Shown here: positions 8,143 through 14,499 of the stretch, piece after piece
How the letters are laid out: every line of letters begins with the position of its first letter
How positions within the stretch are numbered: the stretch's first letter is position 1
NCBI GenBank assembly: GCA_051960855.1
Contig: JBQCDV010000154.1
Coordinates: 1-14,637, forward strand
Source of the DNA: JBQCDV01 sp051960855
GTDB taxonomy: Bacteria > Actinomycetota > Actinomycetes > JAJZTN01
Direction: 5' to 3'
DNA length: 14,637 nt
Made by a program: the position numbers and the translations under genes
The notes under the pieces: model-generated
Database searches by the model: none
Told to the model about the DNA's origin: nothing
The model's input: only the letters and a program-made list of their open reading frames with translations

Positions 8143-8526
8143 TCAGTCCGCGTCCGGCCCATCGACGTTGAACACCGGCTCACCCGTGCCGGCCCTCACC
8201 ACGACCAGCACGGACTCCTCCGAGCCCGGATTGCCCTCCCGGTGCACGGTGTGAGGCGGCACGAAAAGGAAGTCCCCAGCCTGCGCCTCCACCACGTCGC
8301 GGCCGTCGGGTCCCGACTCCATCCGCAGCGCGCCGGAGACGACGTAGAGGTGGCTCTCGTAGTCCCCGTGGTGGTGCCAGCCCGACACCATCCCGGGCTC
8401 AGTGGTCACATACCCGGCCCAGCTGCCGTCGGTGCTGGTCGCCTGCTCGCGGTGCATGCCCGGCGTCGGCTGCCCCTCCACTCGGTCCTCCGGCCGGATC
8501 AGCCGCACCCGCTTCTCGTCGTCCAC
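8143..8526 (-). CDS. Small cupin-domain protein
   Basis: This single-domain beta-barrel cupin of about 127 residues has cupin motif 1 in GMVSGWHHHGDYESHLYVVSG (three consecutive His and a Glu as metal ligands) and motif 2 in GDFLFVPPHTVHREGN (the fourth ligand His). Such proteins bind Fe, Mn, Ni or Zn. They may be enzymes (isomerases, dioxygenases) or small-molecule binders; which applies here is not visible. I prefer GTG 8526, preceded by GGGAGAAG. A longer reading from TTG 8589 would overlap the upstream membrane-protein stop in a TTGA arrangement, but its first 21 residues are Ser/Arg-rich and not cupin-like. It lies just downstream of the DUF998-like gene and is probably co-transcribed with it. 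Confidence 0.88.
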   Translation of the reverse strand: MDDEKRVRLIRPEDRVEGQPTPGMHREQATSTDGSWAGYVTTEPGMVSGWHHHGDYESHLYVVSGALRMESGPDGRDVVEAQAGDFLFVPPHTVHREGNPGSEESVLVVVRAGTGEPVFNVDGPDAD

Positions 8527-8585
8527 GCCGCTTCTCCCGCTCGCCGCCGATGGTCGGCTCACCCTGCTCGGGTGCGTCAGCCGCG

Positions 8586-9125
8586 TCAAGCGCGCGCCGG
8601 GCCTGCGGCGGCGAGCCAGACGAGTCCGGCGATCTCAAGGTAGGCCGTGATGCGCTCCCCCAGGCCCGGACCTGCCGCCCACGTGGCAAAGCTGAGGACG
8701 ACCAGAACGACGAAGCCGGCGCGGGCGCGGGCGGGCAACTGCGGCGCCGTGCCGACGACGAGGGGAGCCAGGGTGAAGGCCGACGCCGCCGCGACACCGT
8801 GGGCAGCGTGGCCGGGGACTGACAGGCCGGTGACGAGGACCGCGACGGCGTAGCCAGCCGCCAACGCCGTGCTGGTGAGCGCTCCCGTGTGCCGCTGCCG
8901 CCACGCCAGCAGCGCACCGCCGCTGGCCAGCACCACGAAGGCAGCTCGCGCCCACCCGGGGTGAGAGCCGACGAGCAGGTCGCTGATCTGGTCCTGCCGA
9001 TCCGAATATCCCGGCTGCAGCGCGGAGAGCGTCTCGACTGCGGCCACGAAACCGCCGAAGCACGCGACCGCCGCCGCGCTGATGACGTCCCTCCGCGCGC
9101 CAGTGCGCCGGCGGGTGATCGTCAC
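8586..9125 (-). CDS. DUF998-like integral membrane protein
   Basis: This protein of about 179 residues has six predicted membrane segments (about 14-36, 57-76, 84-104, 108-128, 135-155 and 160-178). Between the first two lies SALQPGYSDRQDQISDLLV, which resembles the conserved loop of DUF998 proteins (P-G-Y ... D-x-I-S-D-L). The function of that family is not known. GTG 9125 is the preferred start because the residues ahead of it look like remnant sequence. No Shine-Dalgarno is seen, but TATCGT lies 6 nt before the GTG, which would fit a leaderless transcript of the kind common in actinomycetes; this is a guess. The cupin follows downstream on the same strand. Confidence 0.8.
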   Translation of the reverse strand: MTITRRRTGARRDVISAAAVACFGGFVAAVETLSALQPGYSDRQDQISDLLVGSHPGWARAAFVVLASGGALLAWRQRHTGALTSTALAAGYAVAVLVTGLSVPGHAAHGVAAASAFTLAPLVVGTAPQLPARARAGFVVLVVLSFATWAAGPGLGERITAYLEIAGLVWLAAAGPARA

Positions 9126-9159
9126 GGGGCCACGATAGAGGGCACGTCGTGAGGCGCTC

Positions 9160-9260
9160 TCAGCTTGCCGCCTGGAATTCCGCGTAGCGCAGCTCGGGCC
9201 GCTCACGGTCGGGCCGCTCCTGGTGCGCCTGAGGCAGAACCATCAGCCGCTGACCATGCC
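9160..9260 (-). pseudogene. Remnant of the 3' end of a second HNH endonuclease gene
   Basis: Read on the minus strand this ends HGQRLMVLPQAHQERPD... and closes with ...FQAAS and TGA. It matches the last 32 residues of the intact HNH gene at 26 positions by my count. An in-frame stop (TGA) lies five codons before the conserved stretch, and similarity ends there, so only the tail of a former paralogue remains. It is the counterpart of the direct repeat at 9432-9532. Confidence 0.75.
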
Positions 9261-9277
9261 TCTGTCCCTGTCAGGCC

Positions 9278-9425
9278 TCAGCGGACGCGGACCTCAACAA
9301 GGTTCCCAGCCGCGCCTTCCAAGCGCACGTCTCGATACACGGTGCATGCAGCTCGCCGCGGCGAGAAACTCCAGGGAGATGTCTCCCCGTTGCGGGATCA
9401 GCGAGCCGAAGTCATCGAGGAGGCG
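9278..9425 (-). pseudogene. Possible frameshifted gene remnant between the HNH copies
   Basis: Two adjacent frames give protein-like text: SLIPQRGDISLEFLAAASC (about 9407-9351), then in the next frame VYRDVRLEGAAGNLVEVRVR ending at TGA 9278-9280. Together they look like the C-terminal 40 to 50 residues of one protein broken by a frameshift. No start, no ribosome site and no family are recognised. In GC-rich DNA such text can arise by chance, so this is tentative. Confidence 0.3.
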
Positions 9426-9431
9426 AGAGCG

Positions 9432-10352
9432 TCAGCTTGCGGCGCGGAACTCCTCGTACCTGAGCTCGAGACGTTTCTGGTCCGGCCGTTCCTGGCGCGC
9501 CTGAGGCAGCACCATCAGCCGCTGACCATGCCGTTCTTGGAGCCCGTGCCGCAGCATCGGCCCGTCAATCTCGTCGAGCAGGTCGCGTCGGATCTCGACA
9601 ACGAGATCGGGCCGCACACCGAGGATGTTCGCGTCGAAGGCCGCGTGGTGGATCTTGCACAGGGCCAGACCATTGACGACTGACGCCGACCCGAGCTCGT
9701 GAACGTCGGGGACGATGTGCGCGGCGTCGAGCAGCTGCCCGTGCGCTAGGGAGCAGACGCTGCACCGCGTGCCGTAAGCCCGCATCACCGTCGCGCGGAA
9801 CACCGGCTGATGCAGGCGTTGCCTCGTCTCCCGAACGACGTAGCGGCGCAGGTGCTCCTCGACGGGGCTCGTGCCCTGGACTCGCAGGTCGGCGAAGCCT
9901 TCACCGACGGCCACCACAAACTGCTGCTGCGCGGGCTCCTCATCGAGCAGGTAGATCGGGTACACGGCCTGGTACCGCGCACCACCCACGCCCACGAACC
10001 AGATCAGGGGCAGGCGCTGCCGCATGGCCGACCGAAGGGCGCGGTTCTCAGCGTGGTCGCCGTCGTCCCCGCGCCACTTATAGCGCAGCAGCCCGTCCTT
10101 GCCGACGGCGTCCTCGTACGGTCGCGACGCGCCTTCGGCACGGTAGACCGTGCGGATGGACAGGGCGGCCGACAGCGAAGCGGGCTTCCGGATCCCGCGC
10201 TGAGCGTCAATCAGCGGGAGTCTCTCGCCCTCGAACGTGAATTCCCGCAACGACTCCGAGTCGACCGACTCCAAGCCGTCGGACGTTCGCAGCGCCAGCC
10301 AGTCCATGGCAGCCCGCCTCACCGCGAGCTCGTGTGCCTCGTCATCCCCCAC
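9432..10352 (-). CDS. HNH endonuclease (HNH_2-like) with an N-terminal possible modified-DNA-reading domain
   Basis: This 306-residue probable nuclease has a C-terminal HNH domain: C197-x-x-C200 (RCSVCSL), AAHIVP with H212, and VNGLALCKIHHAAFD with N227, C232, H235 and H236. The cysteines and a histidine would hold zinc while the histidines and N227 form the beta-beta-alpha-metal site. This layout matches the HNH_2 group found in restriction-like proteins. The N-terminal half has YEDAVGKDGLLRYKWRGDD, then H-x-x-N, then a YP pair. This recalls the DNA sulfur-binding domain of ScoMcrA-like type IV restriction enzymes, from memory only. The start is GTG 10352 and no strong ribosome site is seen; ATG at residue 16 is an alternative. 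It follows the NERD gene by 42 nt on the same strand. The role inferred is defence against modified foreign DNA. Confidence 0.85.
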   Translation of the reverse strand: MGDDEAHELAVRRAAMDWLALRTSDGLESVDSESLREFTFEGERLPLIDAQRGIRKPASLSAALSIRTVYRAEGASRPYEDAVGKDGLLRYKWRGDDGDHAENRALRSAMRQRLPLIWFVGVGGARYQAVYPIYLLDEEPAQQQFVVAVGEGFADLRVQGTSPVEEHLRRYVVRETRQRLHQPVFRATVMRAYGTRCSVCSLAHGQLLDAAHIVPDVHELGSASVVNGLALCKIHHAAFDANILGVRPDLVVEIRRDLLDEIDGPMLRHGLQERHGQRLMVLPQARQERPDQKRLELRYEEFRAAS

Positions 10353-10394
10353 ATCGTCAGCTTGCCACGCACGCTCATTGTCGTCCGGGAGGTG

Positions 10395-11167
10395 TCAGCG
10401 CTGCTTCTGCCATGTCGTGGACCGCCGGGCCACCTCAAAGATGTGGACCACCTGCTCATCGCTGAGCACGACCGGGCGTGCCCGCAGCCAGGACACCAGC
10501 TGTCGCCGGTAGACCACGTGTACGTCCTCTGGCGGCGTCTTGATGCGCACGTCGTTGGCGCCGACGGGCACGACCATCCCGTCACCACCACGGCGAAGCC
10601 GCACCCCGCGGTAAGCAGTTTGGACGCGCGCTGCGCCTCAAACCGAGAGTTGCGGATGTAGGGCTGGCGCTGCCCGTTGATCATCAACGTGTTGCCACCG
10701 ACCCACACCTTCGCTCCCGGGTGGTGCTTGGCGTTGAGGCTGTACACGCCACCGGGTCCGACGACGAGATGGTCGATGTCGGCGCCGTTCTCCCCCACCG
10801 GAATCGCGTGGAGGAAGTGCCACCGCGGATCCTTGCGAGCCAGCTTCGCGAGCTGCGCCGCCACCATTTCCTCGCCATCAGCGCCGATGCGCCAGGCGCG
10901 TTCGTCGGTGTGTACGCCGAGGACCCGGGCAACGAACGTCCGGACAGGCGCCGCTTGCTTTAGTGCCCGCGCCTGCTCACGAGCCATCGCTCCTGCCCGG
11001 CGCTGCGCGAGGTCCTCGACTTCTGGAGCGCCGGTCTTCGGCATCTCGGTCCCGGGCTCAGGCGATTGCTCGGGCAAGTCCCGGTGGCCGAGCTTCGTCC
11101 CGTCGGCTGCCGTCACATACAGCCGGTCCTTGCCGTACTTGCGCCACCGCACCGCTTCCCCCGTCAT
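10395..11167 (-). pseudogene. NERD-domain protein (nuclease-related), frameshifted
   Basis: The gene would encode about 257 residues. From ATG 11167, residues 1-35 (VRWRKYGKDRLYVTAADG) and a charged helix (about 50-75) lead to a NERD domain: GADGEEMVAAQL (95-106), D130-I-D132-H133, GPGGVYSLNAKHH (137-149) and GQRQPYIRNSRFEAQRA. NERD folds resemble PD-(D/E)xK nucleases. Here the usual E-x-K is N145-x-K147, a variant I associate with actinobacterial members. After AGCGFAVVVTG, near 10577-10583, the frame turns into nonsense. The family-like ending (MVVPVGANDVRIKTPPEDV to ARRSTTWQKQR, TGA at 10395) continues one frame away. A missing G in the run at 10578-10580 would repair it. Read as it stands, the protein runs to 10319 with an unrelated tail, overlapping the HNH start. 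Either decay or a sequencing indel is possible. Confidence 0.8.
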
Positions 11168-11222
11168 GCCGCGATTCTCGCGCCGCGAGGAGGACCGCTG
11201 CGGCCCTTCCGGCAAAGACGGC

Positions 11223-11247
11223 GGTTTGCGTCATCCGGACGCAAACC
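11223..11247 (-). terminator. Hairpin terminator after the ABC-2 permease
   Basis: GGTTTGCGTC and GACGCAAACC form a perfect 10-bp stem with a 5-nt loop (ATCCG), 14 nt past the permease stop on the minus strand. There is no clean T-run, only GTCTTT a few bases on, which is common for actinobacterial terminators. It separates the exporter operon from the NERD/HNH pair, which would then need its own promoter. Confidence 0.7.
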
Positions 11248-11261
11248 ACCGCGAGCGTCGT

Positions 11262-12098
11262 TCAGGCGTCTCTGCGTTGCAGAACAAAGGCCCCGAGGAG
11301 CAGCGCCGCCAGAGCCCACAGGCAGAAGACCCCGAATCCCGCCCACGTGCCGAGCATGCCCGGCTCGGGGTGAAGCGTGAAGACCGAAGCCCCCGCCTCG
11401 CTCGGCAGGTACGGCACCACATGCGGCTGCCAGGAGCTGGGCAGCAGACGTGCGAGTCCGGGCACCACCAGCAGCAGGCCCAGCAGGGCGCTGATGGCGC
11501 CAGCGGTGTTGCGCAGGGCGAAGCCCAGCCCGATGGCGAAAGCGGCTACGACCGTCAGATACAGCGCCACCCCGAGAATGGCGCGCAGCGCGCCCGGGGC
11601 GCCGAGGGTGGTGCCGTGCGTGCCGAGCAGCTGCTGGCCGATCAGGAAGGCCGCGAACGCCGCGGCGAGCATCAGCACCGCCGTGATGACGCAGAAGACA
11701 ACGAGCTTGGCCAGCAGCACCGGCCACCGCTTGGGGACGGCCATGAGCGTGGCGCGGATCATCCCGGTGCCGTACTCCCCTGTCACCAGCAGCACCCCCA
11801 GCACCCCGATGGCCAGCTGGGCAAGGTTGACGCCGCCGAGCGAGATCATCACCGGGTCGAAGCGGGCCTGCTGCTCCGGCCGGAGCTCCGACCAGTGCGC
11901 GCCGGTGATGCCGGAGATGAGTGCGCCCAAACCGACGACGGCGACGACCGCCGCGGCAGCCGTGATCCAGCTGGACCGGAGGGAGGCGAACTTGATCCAC
12001 TCCGAGCGGACGACGCGAGGGAACGTCACTCGGCCACCGGGAGTGCGCGAGGCAGGGGCGTTGGACGAGTCAGACTTCGTGCCTGCGGCGGCGCTCAT
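11262..12098 (-). CDS. ABC-2 type transporter permease
   Basis: This 278-residue membrane protein has six predicted helices: SSWITAAAAVVAVVGLGALI (about 42-63), NLAQLAIGVLGVLLVTGEY (about 90-108), LLAKLVVFCVITAVLMLAAA, ILGVALYLTVVAAFAIGLGF, AISALLGLLLVVPGLARLL and AGFGVFCLWALAALLLGAF. The TGEYGTGMIRATLMAVPKR segment after helix 2 is the coupling motif typical of this family in actinomycetes. It pairs with the ATPase upstream, whose stop overlaps its start (ATGA, 4 nt). GGAG lies 7 nt before ATG 12098. A Ser/Ala-rich cytoplasmic tail precedes VRSEWIKFASLRSSW. Related pairs export drugs, lantibiotics or lipids; the substrate is unknown. The gene is intact and followed by a terminator. Confidence 0.92.
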   Translation of the reverse strand: MSAAAGTKSDSSNAPASRTPGGRVTFPRVVRSEWIKFASLRSSWITAAAAVVAVVGLGALISGITGAHWSELRPEQQARFDPVMISLGGVNLAQLAIGVLGVLLVTGEYGTGMIRATLMAVPKRWPVLLAKLVVFCVITAVLMLAAAFAAFLIGQQLLGTHGTTLGAPGALRAILGVALYLTVVAAFAIGLGFALRNTAGAISALLGLLLVVPGLARLLPSSWQPHVVPYLPSEAGASVFTLHPEPGMLGTWAGFGVFCLWALAALLLGAFVLQRRDA

Positions 12099-13027
12099 GC
12101 GTCTGCTCCGTTTCCGGCTGTGGTCAGTCGGGCGTGGTACTCGACGTCACCACTCGTCATCGACATGAAGGCCTCCTCCAACGAGGCCTGGCGTGGCGTC
12201 AGTTCGTGCAGGGCGACGCCCAGGTCGCGCGCCGTGTCGCCGATGGCAGCGGCGGTCAGCCCGGTGACCTCGAGGACGTCCTCGTCGGTGGTCGAGATGG
12301 TGACGTCCGGGCCGTCGAGCGCCGCTCGGAGTCGGGCGGCTTCAGGGCTGCGCACCAGGACGGTGCTCGCCGAGGCGCTGGTGATCAGCTCCTGCACCGA
12401 GGTGTCAGCCACGAGCCGACCGCGTCCCAGCACGATCAGATGGTCGGCCGTCAGCGCCATCTCGGCCATCAGGTGGCTCGAGACAAAGACCGTGCGACCC
12501 TCGGCTGCCAGCGACCGCAGCAACTCCCGGACCCACCGGATGCCTTCGGGATCCAGGCCGTTGACGGGCTCGTCCAGGATGACCGTGGGCGGGTCGCCCA
12601 ACAACGCCGAGGCGATGCCGAGCCGCTGCCCCATGCCCAGAGAGAAGTTGCCAGCCTTCTTGCGGGCGACCTCCTCGAGGCCGACGAGCTCCACCACCTC
12701 GTTCACGCGGCGCGGTGAGATCCCGTGAGTGGCGGCGAGGGCACGGAGGTGGTTGTAGGCCGACCGCGAGGTGTGAACTGCCCGCGCCTCCAGCAGCGCG
12801 CCCACCTCGTGCAGCGGCGCTTCGAGCTCGTCGTACCGGCGCCCGTCGACGGTCGCCGACCCGCGCGTGGGCCGGTCGAGTCCCATCACCATCCGCAGCG
12901 TGGTCGACTTGCCAGCCCCGTTGGGGCCGAGGAACCCGGTCACCACGCCGGGACGGACGACGAATGTCAGGTCGTCCACCGCTGTCTTGTCGCCGAACTG
13001 CTTGGTCAACCCACGCGCTTCGATCAT
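12095..13027 (-). CDS. ABC transporter ATP-binding protein, DrrA/BcrA-like
   Basis: This 310-residue ATPase energises the downstream ABC-2 permease. Walker A is GPNGAGKST (34-42). The signature is the variant SLGMGQR (129-135), usual in DrrA/BcrA-type exporters. Walker B is TVILDEPVNGLDP (148-160), and the H-loop is in FVSSHLMAEM (His about 186). The stretch LLEARAVHTSRSAYNHLRAL is characteristic of the actinobacterial members of this group. A regulatory C-terminal region of about 90 residues ends in LTPRQASLEEAFMSMT, the conserved tail motif of DrrA-like ATPases. ATG 13027 has GAGGAG at the right distance. The gene follows the 210-residue unknown protein by 59 nt on the same strand and may be co-transcribed with it. 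The role inferred is self-protection or export of a small hydrophobic molecule. Confidence 0.94.
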   Translation of the reverse strand: MIEARGLTKQFGDKTAVDDLTFVVRPGVVTGFLGPNGAGKSTTLRMVMGLDRPTRGSATVDGRRYDELEAPLHEVGALLEARAVHTSRSAYNHLRALAATHGISPRRVNEVVELVGLEEVARKKAGNFSLGMGQRLGIASALLGDPPTVILDEPVNGLDPEGIRWVRELLRSLAAEGRTVFVSSHLMAEMALTADHLIVLGRGRLVADTSVQELITSASASTVLVRSPEAARLRAALDGPDVTISTTDEDVLEVTGLTAAAIGDTARDLGVALHELTPRQASLEEAFMSMTSGDVEYHARLTTAGNGADA

Positions 13028-13086
13028 CCTGCGTCTCCTCGCTGCATGCCTCGACGCTAGACCTCCGCCGCCTCACAATCCGGTAG

Positions 13087-13719
13087 CTACTGCCAGCGGA
13101 GCGCCCGCGCCACCCATTCGTCGAGGCAGTCGGCCACGTGTGGGCTCGGCAGATCCGCCTCGAGAAACAGCGCCACCAGCAGGTGCCGCAGGCGCGCCGT
13201 CGACGTGACGGGCGGTATCGGCTCCACCGCCCCTGCGGCAAGCACCGGACCGGTTGGCGTCCATCCGGCCGCGGCCGCCGCCTCCGCCCACACCGCCGGC
13301 ATGTCCCTGGGCGGCGCGGTGCCAGTCACCTGCCGCCATGCCGCCGCGAATTCTGCGGCGAACCCGAGTCGCGGACCCTTGATGTGCAGGCGCGCCGGCA
13401 CCGTGATGACCGACCGCGCCAGTGCCACCGCCGTCCGCCACTGGCCCGACTGGGTCGGAGAGGCCAGGGCCGCGAGCGACCAGTCGTCGGGGTCCTCGAT
13501 GTCTCGCAGTCGCTGAGCAGGAGCGCTGCGCGCGTCACTGGCCTCATCGTCGAGCAACCCCACCTCCGCGAGCTGCCTAGTCTCCCAACGCAGGAACCGC
13601 TCGCGGTGGGATCCTTCGGCGAGGTCCTCCTCCTCCGCCGCGGGCACGAGGTCGTACAGGCGGTCGAGCGTGACCTCGCTCCCGTCCCCGCCCTGGGCCT
13701 CCGGATCCCTCGCTGGCAC
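13087..13719 (-). CDS. Hypothetical protein, 210 residues
   Basis: I do not recognise this protein. From GTG 13719 (AGGA about 10 nt upstream) it reads a low-complexity Gly/Asp start, then LDRLYDLVPAAEEEDLAEGS, an acidic helical region (WETRQLAEVGLLDDEAS), a central part IKGPRLGFAAEFAAAWRQV, and a C-terminal helix pair with HLLVALFLEADLP and CLDEWVARAL. No membrane segment or signal peptide is visible, so it is probably soluble and largely helical. The codon pattern fits a real gene: third-position GC is high and the other minus frames give Arg-rich nonsense. It lies 59 nt ahead of the ABC exporter pair and 243 nt after the JetD fragment, all on the same strand. A role with either neighbour is only a guess. 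Confidence 0.7.
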   Translation of the reverse strand: MPARDPEAQGGDGSEVTLDRLYDLVPAAEEEDLAEGSHRERFLRWETRQLAEVGLLDDEASDARSAPAQRLRDIEDPDDWSLAALASPTQSGQWRTAVALARSVITVPARLHIKGPRLGFAAEFAAAWRQVTGTAPPRDMPAVWAEAAAAAGWTPTGPVLAAGAVEPIPPVTSTARLRHLLVALFLEADLPSPHVADCLDEWVARALRWQ

Positions 13720-13721
13720 GC

Positions 13722-13790
13722 TCAGTCCTGGCCGGCGGAGTCGTGGGACGCGAATGCATCCAGCTTCGGCATCCGCAGCTTCGCCTGCAT
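13722..13790 (-). CDS. Possible 22-residue ORF just upstream of the hypothetical gene
   Basis: ATG 13790 starts MQAKLRMPKLDAFASHDSAG and stops at 13722, 2 nt before GTG 13719. The composition is unlike the Arg/Gly-rich text around it and the stop-to-start spacing would suit translational coupling. It could be a short leader peptide or the tail of a deleted gene. GAGG sits too close to the ATG to be a good ribosome site. Weak evidence. Confidence 0.25.
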   Translation of the reverse strand: MQAKLRMPKLDAFASHDSAGQD

Positions 13791-13962
13791 GGCCTCGCCC
13801 CCAGGTCGGTGTCGGCGCCGGACGCCCTCGGATCCCGCGCGCTCCGGACAACCTGCCGCACCGGCCCGGGAGGTGTCCACCGGACCCCGACACCCCGGAT
13901 TGGGCGCTCTCTGGACGACGTCCTGACCCGCGGCCCCGGCCAACCACTGCGACAACCGGCGA

Positions 13963-14448
13963 CTACTGCCCACCGCGGCCGCAGGTGAGGGACTCGCCCA
14001 CCCAGCCCCAGTCGATGACCTCCTGCTCCAGCCGCACCCGCTGCCCGAAGGCGTCGGTAACGAGGTCCTCGTAGAGCCCGCGCTCGTCCTCGGTCAGCCG
14101 TGACAGCGCCGCGCGCGTCGGCCTGTCCTCCTCGACCCACCGGTCGCGGTGCGCGAGCAGGGTTGCCCGGTCCATCAGCACCGAACGCGTCTGCGGGAGC
14201 CACGCGCGCAGCCGGTCGAGGATGGCGAAGCCGTGGGTGTCGATGTCGCCCCAGTAGACGACCTCGACGTCCGCGAGCCACGGCAGCCGCCCCACGCGGT
14301 CGACGTCGAAGCCCTTGCCCCAGAGCACCACGCCGTCGTCCGGCACCTCGACGGCCAGGTAGGTGATCTCGTTTTCGACCACGAACGCCGTTCGGGGCCG
14401 GATCGACAGGCCGGCCAGCTCGCCGGCGCGCAGAGCGAGCTCGGACAT
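13963..14448 (-). CDS. jetD: Wadjet JetD C-terminal (DUF2220, Toprim-like) domain, N-terminal part missing
   Basis: From ATG 14448 the 161 residues match the C-terminal catalytic domain of JetD, the nuclease subunit of the Wadjet anti-plasmid system. It has FVVENEITYLA (E25), LPWLADVEVVYWGDIDTHGF (D68, D70 as metal ligands) and AILDRLRAWLP. These are followed by SVLMDRATLLAHRDRW and the end motif RLEQEVIDWGWVGESL. JetD proteins are about 400 residues, with an N-terminal arm domain (DUF3322) of some 220 residues that is absent here. The frame is closed by TGA codons at 14559-14557 and 14550-14548, and the only ATG is 14448; similarity may reach about 14480 (LGLTPGMSEL). No jetA, jetB or jetC is seen, although those would lie beyond the right edge. 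It could be a remnant or a free-standing Toprim protein. If it is translated, the active-site residues remain. Confidence 0.75.
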   Translation of the reverse strand: MSELALRAGELAGLSIRPRTAFVVENEITYLAVEVPDDGVVLWGKGFDVDRVGRLPWLADVEVVYWGDIDTHGFAILDRLRAWLPQTRSVLMDRATLLAHRDRWVEEDRPTRAALSRLTEDERGLYEDLVTDAFGQRVRLEQEVIDWGWVGESLTCGRGGQ

Positions 14449-14499
14449 CCCCGGCGTCAGCCCCAGCGAGGCCGAGGGCCGCAGCCGGCGCCTCGCGGT

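Larger units (their letters stand above)
9160..9532. repeat. Direct repeat pair, about 100 bp, offset 272 bp (9160-9260 and 9432-9532)
   Basis: The two copies align without gaps and with about 18 mismatches over some 100 bases by hand count. Each contains the stop codon and final codons of an HNH gene, and the match stops at the same point (ACCATGCC). The divergence means either an old duplication or recombination between paralogues, not a recent assembly artefact. Confidence 0.75.

Noticed and set aside
8527..8589. TTG 8589 as start of the cupin
   Set aside because: The overlap with the upstream stop is attractive, but GTG 8526 has a better ribosome site and the extra residues do not look cupin-like. 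Not fully excluded.
9126..9431. Insertion sequence or attachment site in the gene-poor stretch
   Set aside because: No terminal inverted repeats, transposase text or tRNA are seen. The repeat is explained as the tail of an HNH gene.
10577..10583. Programmed ribosomal frameshift in the NERD gene
   Set aside because: No slippery heptamer or following hairpin is seen, and NERD proteins are not known to use one. An indel is simpler.
10677..12728. Open + strand frame of 683 residues across the NERD and ABC-2 genes
   Set aside because: Low-complexity Arg/Ser/Ala text opposite genes with clear motifs; a shadow.
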